From assembly GCF_002234615.1 (NCBI RefSeq), contig NZ_NMQW01000013.1:62001-126000 (forward strand): a stretch of 64,000 nucleotides of DNA. The letters run 5' to 3'. Origin of the DNA: Paenibacillus rigui (GTDB taxonomy: Bacteria > Bacillota > Bacilli > Paenibacillales > NBRC-103111). This document shows positions 35,904 through 44,453 of this stretch, piece after piece; the first letter of the stretch is position 1; each line of letters opens with the position of its first letter. Both the position numbers and the translations under genes were made by a program. The notes under the pieces are model-generated. The model worked only from the letters and a program-made list of their open reading frames with translations. It made no database searches and was not told where the DNA came from.

Positions 35904-36039
35904 GAAACGAACCTCCCTATTCATATGTGCTTTAGTTATTGTGTCTCTATCCCCTATTATAAATTCAATAAAAATCCGTAGACACTGAGGATATTGAACA
36001 AATGGGTGGAACAAATTGACTAGGGAGGAAGAATGAAAG

Positions 36040-36228
36040 TGGAAGTCCAGAGTATGGAGCTGCTTTCGGATGAGGGCTGTGGAAAAGGGAGTATGGCTCC
36101 GGCCGCTGTTGTCCTCGGGAAATTTTATTGGACCACGATGGTGTTTTCCCGAGGACAAAGGCGGACGCTTCGCTCCTGCGCCACACTCCCTTTTCCTCCG
36201 CCAGCCTCTGAGGTGCCTGCCTTCCACG
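36040..36228 (+). repeat. Foldback element copy D (nested inverted repeats)
   Basis: The inner arms TTGTCCTCGGGAAA (36109-36122) and 36145-36158 are perfect over 14 bp. The middle arms GGAAAAGGGAGTATGG (36081-36096) and 36181-36196 match at 14 of 16. The outermost GTGGAAG/CTTCCAC pair is short and less certain. The shared core CCGCTGTTGTCC and GGACAAAGGCGGACGC are clear. It lies between the second permease and the lipoprotein gene of the importer. Confidence 0.8.
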
Positions 36229-36257
36229 TTGTTCATCTTTAAGGGATCGAAAGACTA

Positions 36258-36284
36258 AAGGGAGCCTTAAGCTTAGGCTCCCTT
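36258..36284 (-). terminator. Hairpin between the permease and lipoprotein genes of the second importer
   Basis: AAGGGAGCCT pairs perfectly with AGGCTCCCTT around a seven-base loop. On the minus strand it is followed by TAGTCTTTC. It lies about 75 bases after the permease stop codon. It could terminate, or partly attenuate, before the lipoprotein gene. Confidence 0.65.
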
Positions 36285-36359
36285 GGTTCTTAATGCTTTT
36301 GATAGTGTTCGAGATGAGACACTGAGGCTGTTTGAAGTCCAGAGTATAAAGCTCTCATT

Positions 36360-37196
36360 TTACCCCTTCACCGATCCGGCAGTTATCCCCTCAATAATAT
36401 GGCGCTGCATGATCAAGAAGAAGATAATGATTGGCGTCACGCCAAGCAGCAGTGCAGCCAGCGCTAAATCCCACTGCTTCGTATATTGCCCGAAGAAGGA
36501 GTTTGTGGCCAACGGGATCGTTTTCAGCTCCGGACTTTGCAGTACCAGGAACGGAAGCAGGAAATCATTCCAGATCCATAGGCAGTTCAGCAAAATAACG
36601 GTGACTGCAATCGGCTGCAGCAAGGGCAGCACAATTCGGAAAAACGTCCCATACGCTGAAGTCCCGTCCACCCTCGCAGACTCTTCAATTTCCATGGGAA
36701 TGGATTTGATAAAACCGTGAAACAGGAAAATGGACATCGGACCGCCGAAGCCAAGGTAACAAACGACCAAGCCCCAAATGCTGTTGAACAAGCCCAACGA
36801 TTTGGCTACCTTTACGAGCGGAATCATAATCGATTGGAACGGAATAACCATCGCCGCTACAAACAAGGCAAACAGCAAATTGTTCAGCCTCGTCGGTTTG
36901 CGCACAATGCGGTAAGCGGCCATAGCGCTAATCAAAGCGATGCCCAAGTTACTTATCACCGTAACCAGGATAGAATTTTTCAGTACCGTTGGGAATTTCA
37001 TGATGTTCCACGCTCGGCTGAAATTGTTCCACTGCAGCACGGTCGGCAGGCTTGTCGGATCCGTAAGCAGCTCGGCAAACGTCTTTAGCGAATTCACAAT
37101 AACAAAGTAAAACGGGACAAGAAACAAAAAACCTAGCAGTATGGCAATAACTTCGAGACCAAAGGTTTTGCCGGAGTACCCCTGCTGCGTATCCAT
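36360..37196 (-). CDS. Carbohydrate ABC transporter permease (MalG-like)
   Basis: This 278-residue permease has six hydrophobic segments and the EAA loop EIEESARVDGTSAYGTFFRI around residue 165. The start ATG overlaps the stop of the upstream permease gene (TAATG) and is preceded by GGAGGTTGAAG, so the two are translationally coupled. It is the partner of the MalF-like permease for the second importer. No ATPase is encoded in the operon. Confidence 0.92.
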   Translation of the reverse strand: MDTQQGYSGKTFGLEVIAILLGFLFLVPFYFVIVNSLKTFAELLTDPTSLPTVLQWNNFSRAWNIMKFPTVLKNSILVTVISNLGIALISAMAAYRIVRKPTRLNNLLFALFVAAMVIPFQSIMIPLVKVAKSLGLFNSIWGLVVCYLGFGGPMSIFLFHGFIKSIPMEIEESARVDGTSAYGTFFRIVLPLLQPIAVTVILLNCLWIWNDFLLPFLVLQSPELKTIPLATNSFFGQYTKQWDLALAALLLGVTPIIIFFLIMQRHIIEGITAGSVKG

Positions 37197-38077
37197 TAGG
37201 CTTCAACCTCCTTGCTTTTCGTCAATTTCACTTGAAGGCTTGTGATGACGGCAACGACGATGAAGAAGATCAGCGCCTTGGCCGTTCCCAGACCGAAGCG
37301 GTTATTTTGAAAAGCCTCCGTATAAATATTAAGAGCCACGGACTCCGTCGATTTGAACGGTCCGCCTTTGGTTAAGGACAAGTTCAGGTCGAACATTTTA
37401 AACGAGTTGGAAATAGCCAGGAACAAGCACACGGTCACAGCCGGCATAATGAGCGGTGCCGTAACGGTTTTTAGCAGCTGCCATGCATTGGCACCGTCAA
37501 TTTTGGCTGCTTCGAGCACATCCTTCGGTACATTCATCAGTGCCGCAATATAAATGACCATGAAATAACCGGCGGATTGCCAAGTAAACACGATGACCAA
37601 CGCCCAGAAGGACGTGGTTTCATCCCCTAGCCAAGGAAGATTGAACAGCGGGATATGCGTCAGCTGTCCAATGGCAGGGAAGCCTTTTACAAAAATAAAC
37701 TGCCAAATGAAACCCAACAGCAACCCACCGATAACGTTCGGCAAAAAGAACACGGTCCGCAGCGGATTTCTCAGCTTCAACGGTCTTGTCAAAATAAATG
37801 CGATCGCAAAGGCGACCAGGTTCGAGAAAATAACGGCACACACCGAGAACCGGATCGTAAACCAAAAAGCCTTCATAAAATCCTGGTCATGGAACAATAT
37901 TTGCTTAAAATTATCAAGCCCGTTAAAGGTCACTTGGTCGGAGACGCCATTCCAGCTTGTAAAGGAATAGTACATACCGAGAATGAACGGAATGATCATA
38001 ATTACAGCAAAGCACACAAAGGCAGGACCGACGAACACAAGCTGTTCGACCCATTCTGCGGAATTTCTACGTTTCAT
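37196..38077 (-). CDS. Sugar ABC transporter permease (MalF-like)
   Basis: This 293-residue permease has six hydrophobic segments and the EAA loop DVLEAAKIDGANAWQLLKTV around residue 195. ATG at 38077 is chosen over an in-frame start at 38119 because GGAGGAGG lies just upstream. It is the first gene of the second importer operon and divergent from the second kinase/regulator pair, which is the likely regulator. A Lys/Glu-rich C-terminus (KLTKSKEVEA) faces the cytoplasm. Confidence 0.92.
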   Translation of the reverse strand: MKRRNSAEWVEQLVFVGPAFVCFAVIMIIPFILGMYYSFTSWNGVSDQVTFNGLDNFKQILFHDQDFMKAFWFTIRFSVCAVIFSNLVAFAIAFILTRPLKLRNPLRTVFFLPNVIGGLLLGFIWQFIFVKGFPAIGQLTHIPLFNLPWLGDETTSFWALVIVFTWQSAGYFMVIYIAALMNVPKDVLEAAKIDGANAWQLLKTVTAPLIMPAVTVCLFLAISNSFKMFDLNLSLTKGGPFKSTESVALNIYTEAFQNNRFGLGTAKALIFFIVVAVITSLQVKLTKSKEVEA

Positions 38078-38235
38078 CAAGATTCCTCCTCCAAACCTTT
38101 CTTTCAGCCGATTTTTCAACTATAGTACTGAGTATAAAATGTTTTTATCGCTCTCAACACCGAGGATCATGAACCCTTTGGTGTAAAATATTGACCAAAA
38201 CCGGTAGTTTTTCGCCCTAAGGGAGGTTTCATAGC

Positions 38236-40077
38236 ATGCCCCGTAGTAGCCTTCGCTTCAAACTGATCGTTCTGATGCTTATCGCCACCATAGCCCCTAT
38301 CACTGCCTCTATCCTCGTCACCAATGCGTATACGAAGCAGAATGTGAGGCAAAATGCGTTAAGGGAAAATACGAATTTGCTGTTTCAAGGTAAACAAAAT
38401 GTGATCAACTACATGAACTCGTTGAATGAAACTTCCCTAACTATGTATAAAGATCTTTCCTTTATCGGATTAATTACCTCAGGCTTCAGCAGCTACCAGA
38501 CCGAGGCGGAAATTTTTCGTATCCTTCAAACCATTTCCAGACAAAAGGATGTATTTCAAGTCTACATGCATATCAACGACCGCCCAACGGACAGCCTGAA
38601 TTCTTTCTTGATGATTCAGGAATTTCTCAAACGCGGAATTCAAACGAATACCCAGGCTCAAGATTACGTCATCCCCATGCCCAACGACTCCTATGAAGCG
38701 GTGATGGAGCCTACGCACATGAGCGACGATTACGGTCTGACCCAGTTTCCATACTATGCCCAGCGAACAGTCATGACTATGCATAGGGTAATTTACCGCA
38801 TTCCCTCTAAAGAAGCGCTTGGGATCCTTTCGATCGATTTGAAGCTGGATACGCTGAATCAGCTCCTTGCGCAGCTCGGCAACAAAGGGGAAGACCTGTA
38901 TTTATTGGACGACAAAGGAACCTTGCTTCTCTCTACCGATAAAGAAGCGGTTCCGGGCGTAGCCTTGAATAAGCCATGGACCCAAACGGTGCTGGCAAGC
39001 AAGGAGGAACGGGGCAGCCTGGAAGCAGATAAAAGCATTGAGCTTTATGAAAAGCTGACTACCCCTTATCTCGATTGGTATCTGGTCAAACAAATCCCTT
39101 ACGAGCATTTGTATCAAGGTGCACGGGATTTGACGCAAATTCATATGGTGATCCTCGGTATCCTGCTGCTTGTCGTTACTTTGCTGACCTTGCTTATTAC
39201 GGTACGCTTTACCCGCCCGATCAAACAATTGCTCGGTTATATCAATCAGATTCAAACCGGTCGTCTGGACGTCGATATCCAAGTGAAAACCGACGATGAG
39301 ATTGGCATTCTGGCTAGACGCTTCCGCATCATGATGCAGACGATCAACGATCTCATCAAGCAGGAGTACAAGCTGAACCTGGCCAACAAAACAAATCAGC
39401 TCAAGGCGCTGCAAGCCCAGATTCATCCTCATTTCTTATATAATTCGCTTCAATCGATCGGAACGCTGGCTCTCCAGCACGGGGCTCCGAAAATATATCA
39501 GCTGCTGTCCGCGCTCGCCAAAATGATGCGGTACAGCATGAATACGAATGAAACGGAAGTGACCTTGAAACAGGAGCTCGACCACGTCAAAGCTTATATG
39601 CAGCTTCAGCTGCAGCGTTTTGAGAATGAGCTGGAGGTGGAGTATGATATAGATGAAAAAACGTTGTCTCTTGTCATACCCAAAATGATCCTTCAGCCGC
39701 TGGCGGAAAATTATTTCAAACATGCGTTTGACCCCCGGCAGCCCCATAATCTGCTGTCATTCCGAAGCTTTTTGAATGCAGAGGGAACGTATGCTTGTCT
39801 GGTCGTTGAGGATAACGGCAAAGGCCTGTCGGAAGAGCAGCTCTCTGACCTGCGTGAGCAGCTGAACAAAGAGCCCTCCTCATTCGAGGTGACCGAGGAA
39901 AATCGCAGTATGAACATCGGTTTATATAACGTCAGCAGCCGGCTGCGGCTTTATTATAATGGGGACGCAAAAATGCAATTGGACGCTCTTGCGCCTCACG
40001 GGATCCGGATTACCTTCTGGATTCCGCTTACACATCCGGGGGAGGAACCAAATGATGAAAGCCATTATCGTGGATGA
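38236..40077 (+). CDS. Sensor histidine kinase (YesM-like)
   Basis: This 613-residue membrane kinase has a transmembrane segment at about 10-30, an extracellular sensor domain (about 31-295), a second transmembrane segment near 300-320 (MVILGILLLVVTLLTLLI) and a HAMP domain (about 320-380). The His_kinase motif ALQAQIHPHFLYNSLQSI contains the phospho-acceptor histidine. The HATPase domain has LAENYFKHAF and VVEDNGKGL. GGGAGG lies upstream of the ATG. It overlaps the regulator gene by 26 bases and is divergent from the second sugar importer, a layout typical of YesM/YesN-controlled transporters. Confidence 0.94.
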   Translation: MPRSSLRFKLIVLMLIATIAPITASILVTNAYTKQNVRQNALRENTNLLFQGKQNVINYMNSLNETSLTMYKDLSFIGLITSGFSSYQTEAEIFRILQTISRQKDVFQVYMHINDRPTDSLNSFLMIQEFLKRGIQTNTQAQDYVIPMPNDSYEAVMEPTHMSDDYGLTQFPYYAQRTVMTMHRVIYRIPSKEALGILSIDLKLDTLNQLLAQLGNKGEDLYLLDDKGTLLLSTDKEAVPGVALNKPWTQTVLASKEERGSLEADKSIELYEKLTTPYLDWYLVKQIPYEHLYQGARDLTQIHMVILGILLLVVTLLTLLITVRFTRPIKQLLGYINQIQTGRLDVDIQVKTDDEIGILARRFRIMMQTINDLIKQEYKLNLANKTNQLKALQAQIHPHFLYNSLQSIGTLALQHGAPKIYQLLSALAKMMRYSMNTNETEVTLKQELDHVKAYMQLQLQRFENELEVEYDIDEKTLSLVIPKMILQPLAENYFKHAFDPRQPHNLLSFRSFLNAEGTYACLVVEDNGKGLSEEQLSDLREQLNKEPSSFEVTEENRSMNIGLYNVSSRLRLYYNGDAKMQLDALAPHGIRITFWIPLTHPGEEPNDESHYRG

Positions 40078-41671
40078 TGAGAAGCATGTCCGCGAAGCCA
40101 TTAAACTGCTTGTGCCGTGGGACGAGTTTCATATAGAGGAAATATTGGAAGCGCAGGACGGACAGGAGGCGATCGAAACCATTCTCGAGGAGCGCCCGCA
40201 AATTATTTTTACCGACATGATGATGCCTTTAGTAGGCGGTATGGAGCTGCTCGAATGGCTGCAAACCAATTATCCTTCCGGCAAAACCATCGTCATCAGC
40301 GGCTTTGATGATTTTCAATTGGTACGCCATACCGTACAGCACGGAGGCGTAGATTACATATTAAAGCCGATCGATGCGGAGCAGCTTCATGCGGCCGTGA
40401 CCAAAGCCGTGGATTGCTGGAACCGGGAAGAAACCGAGCGCCAAGGACAAACCCAGCGCAATATTGAAATGAACCAAATCCGCCCTGTATATTGGGACAA
40501 GCTGCTATCCAATTTAATCAACGAACCGACCGGCTATGAAGCTGCAGCCTCGGCACTGGCCAAGGAATTCGGTATCGGTCCCCATATCCAGGAATGCCAG
40601 TTGGCTATCGTGAACATGCATACTTTGAGCGGCAAGCTGAAGGAAAAGTTCCGTACGGATCAAGACTTGCTCTTCTTTTCCATTACTAATATATGCAACG
40701 AATTTCTGCGTGAACCAAGGCAGGGCGTCGCTTACCGTTATTGGAACAGCGACAATGAGATTATTTTGCTGCTCTTTGGCCCCGCCCTTCCCGGTTATAA
40801 GCTCGTCGCTTCCATCCAGGAGGGCATTGAAGCGACCCTGCGCAGCCGTATGGATATCGGTATCAGCAGTATCCTCCCGTTTCCTGCAGGCTTACCGGAA
40901 GCCTACGGACAAGCGCGTACCGCTTTGCGGCGCCGCAATCTGCTGACCGCGGGCAAGGAGGTCCATATCTATCAGGAGAAGCCGCCTGCGAATCCGCTCC
41001 TGCTGTCCTTTAGCGACTACGCGGAGCCGATCCGGCTTGCCGTTCGCAGCGGCAGCCCCGAGCAAATCCATCGTTCCGTCCTGCTCTGGTTCGAGGCTGT
41101 GAACAAGCTTGAAAGCATTACTCAGGAGCAGCTCGAGCTTTGGTGGAACGAATACCGTTTGCAGCGAAGCCGCTGGCTGCTGGAATGGTTCGGCGACCAA
41201 GCGAACGAGTTGAATGCGATGACCGAACCGTCTTCCTTCATGATCCCGTTCGAGGAGTCAGGCACCTTGTCCATCCCGCTCTGGCAGCAGCAAATGGATG
41301 CGGATTTAACCGGGCTTTCACAGCTGATGCTGAAGCATCAGCACCAGGATAACAATGTCATATTCGAGATTGCAAAGTACATTCAAAACCATTATCATCA
41401 GGATATTACGCTGCAAGAGATTGCCAATCATTTCTATTTGAGCCGTGAATATATTTCCCGTAAATTCAAGCAAGAGTTTAAAGTCAATTTGTCAGACTAT
41501 CTCAGCAGCATACGTGCAGAAAAAGCGAAGCTGCTCTTGTTAAATCCACATTTACGCATTGCGCAGGTGGCCGAAATGGTCGGCTACGACGATGAAAAAT
41601 ATTTCAGTAAAGTGTTCAAAAAGATTGTTGGCTTCTCTCCCAATGAATACAGGAAGGTGAATCAACCATGA
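40052..41671 (+). CDS. AraC-type response regulator (YesN-like)
   Basis: This 539-residue regulator has a receiver domain with Asp55 in IIFTDMMMPLVGG and the lysine in DYILKPIDAEQL. A long middle domain (about 130-420) follows. The C-terminal AraC-type double helix-turn-helix (about 440-535) contains LQEIANHFYLSREYISRKFK and IAQVAEMVGYDDEKYFSKVFKK. The start ATG has GGGGGAGGAACCAA before it. It is longer than the first YesN-like regulator (374 aa) because of the extended middle. Its stop overlaps the next ATG (ATGA), coupling it to the coiled-coil protein. Confidence 0.94.
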   Translation: MMKAIIVDDEKHVREAIKLLVPWDEFHIEEILEAQDGQEAIETILEERPQIIFTDMMMPLVGGMELLEWLQTNYPSGKTIVISGFDDFQLVRHTVQHGGVDYILKPIDAEQLHAAVTKAVDCWNREETERQGQTQRNIEMNQIRPVYWDKLLSNLINEPTGYEAAASALAKEFGIGPHIQECQLAIVNMHTLSGKLKEKFRTDQDLLFFSITNICNEFLREPRQGVAYRYWNSDNEIILLLFGPALPGYKLVASIQEGIEATLRSRMDIGISSILPFPAGLPEAYGQARTALRRRNLLTAGKEVHIYQEKPPANPLLLSFSDYAEPIRLAVRSGSPEQIHRSVLLWFEAVNKLESITQEQLELWWNEYRLQRSRWLLEWFGDQANELNAMTEPSSFMIPFEESGTLSIPLWQQQMDADLTGLSQLMLKHQHQDNNVIFEIAKYIQNHYHQDITLQEIANHFYLSREYISRKFKQEFKVNLSDYLSSIRAEKAKLLLLNPHLRIAQVAEMVGYDDEKYFSKVFKKIVGFSPNEYRKVNQP

Positions 41672-42108
41672 ATACGCCCATAGAACCTGCTGCTACTCAA
41701 GCGCAGCCCATGGTGCGGACAGGCAAACCGGTGAACAAGGGAAGACGGAGAACCTATTTGTTTTTGCTAATGGCCTGGACGCTTCTGATCGCGGGCGGTG
41801 TGCTTGGAGCCAAGCTGTACACCGATCATCTAAAGAAGCAAATTGCCGCAGAGATTGCAGCCCAGACGGAGCAGCAGCTGCAGACCGTCCAAGAGGATTA
41901 CCAGAAGCAGATTGCACAGCTGAAGGACAGTGTCAGCGGAGACCTGACCAAAATGCAGGGGAAAATCGATTCACTGAATGAGCTGCTCGCTTTTACGAAG
42001 GATAGTGCCAACAGCAAGACGGATAACAGCAATCAGCTGTACACCCAGCTGGCCGAAGTGAAGAAGAAGCTCGATGATTTGAAGAAAAACCTTGATGTGC
42101 TGCAATAA
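41668..42108 (+). CDS. Membrane-anchored coiled-coil protein, unknown function
   Basis: I do not recognise this 146-residue protein. Residues 1-30 are basic and cytoplasmic. A single transmembrane segment lies at about 31-50 (LFLLMAWTLLIAGGVLGAKLY). Residues 52-146 are almost all charged or polar heptads, giving a predicted extracellular coiled coil (EAAIAAQTEQQLQTVQEDYQ-like repeats of Glu/Gln/Lys/Leu). Its ATG overlaps the regulator stop codon. The next gene starts 12 bases after its stop. The tight spacing suggests that it works with the phosphodiester glycosidase or in the signalling system itself. Confidence 0.8.
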   Translation: MNTPIEPAATQAQPMVRTGKPVNKGRRRTYLFLLMAWTLLIAGGVLGAKLYTDHLKKQIAAEIAAQTEQQLQTVQEDYQKQIAQLKDSVSGDLTKMQGKIDSLNELLAFTKDSANSKTDNSNQLYTQLAEVKKKLDDLKKNLDVLQ

Positions 42109-42123
42109 GGGAAGTGATCATCT

Positions 42124-43197
42124 ATGAATCCTGTTCAATTCATTAACCGAACTTTACTGTTAGCGTCCGCCCCATTTATCGGAATGATCTTGTTCTTACT
42201 CTGTTCTCATCTAACCGTCCAGCTGCCGGATTTCCACCGGTTGGCCGCCACCCAATTCACGATCCAGAAAGAATTGCAGCATGCTGCCGATCAGCTGGAC
42301 AAGGCCAAGACCGATGCAGCCCAGACCCGCGCCACGATTGAGCGCTTTTATCAGCTGTATGAGCAAAGCGCCAAAGATGTTGTCACAATGGTACAAACCG
42401 CCGATGCGGCATCCGATAAGCCGACAACGATTTTTGACAATCGCATCAGCACTAAGCTCGGGGCCAAGGCTTCCCGTCAGACCAACAGCGCCAATATCGA
42501 CCTGAAGCTGTATTATTTGGCCGAATCCAATTACAAGGGCTATGCACTCAAGGTGAACATGAAGTCGGACAGCGCCATGAAGATGGTGCTGGGCAAGGAT
42601 AAGGTTGGTGGCAGCGAAACGACATTGGATGCGGTACGTCGTTACGGGGCCGTGGCTGGGGTCAATGCAGGCGGCTTTGCCGACGATGACCGTTCGGGTA
42701 AAAGATACCCGCTCAGCACCACCATGCTGAACGGTAAGTATGTGTACGGCTTTGAGCCGACCTTCGAGGACTTGGCCTTTATCGGCCTCAGCAGCGACAG
42801 GAAGCTGATTGGCGGCAAATTTTCAAGGCAAGAGGATCTTGACAAGCTGAAGCCTAGCTTCGGGGCTACGTTCGTCCCTGTGCTGCTGCAAAATGGCAAG
42901 AAGCAAGCCATTCCGTCGCAATGGCAAACGTCGCCGGCACGGGCGCCGCGTACAGTCATTGGCAGCTTCAAGAACGACCAGCTGCTCTTTCTCGTCACCG
43001 ACGGCTATGATGAGCGAGGCAATTCCGGAGCCACCTTGGCGGAGCTTCAGGACAAGCTTGTTGCCCTTGGCGTCAAGGATGCATACAACCTCGATGGCGG
43101 CGGCTCGTCGAGCCTGATTTTCGATGGGCAGATCATCAACCGGCCGTCAGACGGCAAATTAAGATCTTTACCCACGAATTTCTTATTTTTTAAATAA
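42124..43197 (+). CDS. Membrane-anchored phosphodiester glycosidase (NAGPA-domain) protein
   Basis: This 357-residue protein has a single N-terminal transmembrane segment (about 13-34), then a helical, coiled-coil-like stretch (about 45-95). The extracellular domain is of the NAGPA/DUF2233 type (about 120-355). Motifs are GVNAGGFADDDRSG, RAPRTVIGSFKNDQLLFLVTDGY and, near the C-terminus, AYNLDGGGSSSLIFDG, which are conserved in the family. Human NAGPA cleaves a sugar-phosphodiester, and bacterial homologues are often linked to exopolysaccharide. The preceding coiled-coil protein may be a partner. The substrate is not known. Confidence 0.87.
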   Translation: MNPVQFINRTLLLASAPFIGMILFLLCSHLTVQLPDFHRLAATQFTIQKELQHAADQLDKAKTDAAQTRATIERFYQLYEQSAKDVVTMVQTADAASDKPTTIFDNRISTKLGAKASRQTNSANIDLKLYYLAESNYKGYALKVNMKSDSAMKMVLGKDKVGGSETTLDAVRRYGAVAGVNAGGFADDDRSGKRYPLSTTMLNGKYVYGFEPTFEDLAFIGLSSDRKLIGGKFSRQEDLDKLKPSFGATFVPVLLQNGKKQAIPSQWQTSPARAPRTVIGSFKNDQLLFLVTDGYDERGNSGATLAELQDKLVALGVKDAYNLDGGGSSSLIFDGQIINRPSDGKLRSLPTNFLFFK

Positions 43198-43267
43198 ATG
43201 TTCACATTTTTATAAGTTTTCTTTTCGGAAACGGTTGGTTATAATATAGGGCAGGGGGTGCAGCCGA

Positions 43268-43366
43268 ATGTCAGCAACTTTTTGGATCGTGAACTTGGTG
43301 TTCTTAATGTTTATCGTAGCTATGCTTACTGCAGCTTACAATGATGACAAAACTAAGGGTCTTTAA
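43268..43366 (+). CDS. 32-residue predicted membrane peptide
   Basis: This short ORF has an ATG at 43268 after a purine-rich AGGGGG site nine bases upstream. The peptide begins MSATFWIVNLVFL, runs through one hydrophobic helix (about residues 5-23) and ends in a short charged tail (NDDKTKGL). A TATAAT hexamer lies at 43240-43245. A strong terminator follows at 43414. It lies between the phosphodiester glycosidase and abrB-like genes. I know of no named homologue. Confidence 0.6.
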   Translation: MSATFWIVNLVFLMFIVAMLTAAYNDDKTKGL

Positions 43367-43413
43367 GGTGTCTTCGAGAGAGGTAACCATCCCTTCGCAG
43401 CAGACAAAGATAA

Positions 43414-43458
43414 AAAGCATCACGTTCCTTTCCGATTGGAAAAGGTTCGTGATGCTTT
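43414..43458. terminator. Bidirectional terminator
   Basis: AAAGCATCACG (43414-43424) pairs with CGTGATGCTTT (43448-43458), and the loop contains a further TTCC/GGAA pairing. T-runs follow on both strands. It separates the short peptide gene from the convergent abrB-like gene. Confidence 0.85.
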
Positions 43459-43473
43459 CTTAGTTTTTCGTAT

Positions 43474-43731
43474 CTAGCCCCGCTGCTTTAATCCGTTCAT
43501 TTCCTTCAAGCATTCCGCGCATATATGCCGTTCTTTAAATTCGCTGACTTGCTCCATGGAGCTGCAAAATACGCACCGTGGACGATATCTCTCCAGTATA
43601 ATGTGATCTCCGCTTACCAATATTTCAACAGGATCCCCTTCATTCATCTGATAACGCTTGCGCAGGGATTTGGGTAAAACAATACGCCCTAACTGGTCCA
43701 CTTTCCTTACTACACCTGCAGGTTTCATCAT
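43474..43731 (-). CDS. AbrB-type transition-state regulator with C-terminal cysteine cluster
   Basis: This 85-residue protein has an N-terminal SpoVT-AbrB DNA-binding domain (residues 3-50: AGVVRKVDQLGRIVLPKSLR, then EGDPVEILVSGDHIILERY). B. subtilis AbrB has a Gln/Lys-rich C-terminal tail instead of the cysteines found here. Here residues 53-80 contain two CxxC pairs (CVFC and CAEC), suggesting a zinc ribbon. Such C-terminal zinc-binding variants occur in several spore formers. It is a likely global regulator. Target genes cannot be read from this window. Confidence 0.88.
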   Translation of the reverse strand: MMKPAGVVRKVDQLGRIVLPKSLRKRYQMNEGDPVEILVSGDHIILERYRPRCVFCSSMEQVSEFKERHICAECLKEMNGLKQRG

Positions 43732-43876
43732 TAATTCACCTCACTTTCATTCCAAAAAAAAGAACAGTATGAGCAAACTGCGTCCGGATCCGCGATCCAT
43801 TCAGCTTGTCTCTATACTATTCGTGGCTTAGGTGAAAATTCCTGCCATACCTCGATGTTTTTGTGTGAACGGATTG

Positions 43877-44341
43877 CTATTTCAGGCCTTGAAACCCGGT
43901 TTGACGAAGCCCTTCGTACAGCATGATGGCAGCCGAGTTGGATAAGTTCAATGAACGTACGGCGTCCGTCATCGGCATTTTGAGCAAAGTATCCGGATGC
44001 TCGGCCAAAATTTCCGGAGCCAGCCCCTTCGTTTCCTTCCCGAATACAAAAAAGTCGCCATCCTGAAATGTAAAATCAGTGTAAACTTTGGACGCCTTGG
44101 TCGTAGCCAGAAAGAAGCGTCCCTCGGGATACTTGTCCTTCACTTCCTGAAACGAATCGTGATATTCGATATTCACCGCATGCCAATAATCCAGCCCCGC
44201 ACGCTTCAACGTCCGGTCGTCCGTATGAAAACCGAGCGGTCGCACCAGATGCAGCCAGGTTCCGGTCGCTGCACAGGTTCTTGCAATGTTCCCCGTATTT
44301 GCCGGAATTTCAGGTTCAACCAACACAATATGAAAAGCCAT
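43877..44341 (-). CDS. trmL: tRNA (cytidine(34)-2'-O)-methyltransferase TrmL
   Basis: This 154-residue SpoU/TrmH-class methyltransferase acts on the wobble nucleotide of certain leucine tRNAs. Conserved sequences are VEPEIPANTGNIARTCAATG at the N-terminus, FVFGKETKGLAPEIL (motif II) and MTDAVRSLNLSNSAAIMLYEGLRQ (motif III), forming the trefoil-knot cofactor site. The ATG at 44341 is preceded by GAGGTGA and matches the usual MAFHIVLVEPEIP start. It is a single gene, divergent from the orphan response regulator. Confidence 0.95.
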   Translation of the reverse strand: MAFHIVLVEPEIPANTGNIARTCAATGTWLHLVRPLGFHTDDRTLKRAGLDYWHAVNIEYHDSFQEVKDKYPEGRFFLATTKASKVYTDFTFQDGDFFVFGKETKGLAPEILAEHPDTLLKMPMTDAVRSLNLSNSAAIMLYEGLRQTGFQGLK

Positions 44342-44453
44342 TCGTATAGTCACCTCATAATTTTAACATTCGTTTTACCTTTTCTTAATATGCGGATGAT
44401 AGTGAGCTGCGATAATAAGATTATTAAGCTGTAACTACAAAGGAGATTCGAAG

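Noticed and set aside
35904-36236. N-terminal extension of the second sugar-binding lipoprotein
   Set aside because: The frame is open through foldback copy D, but the signal peptide and GGGAGG site place the start at 35903.
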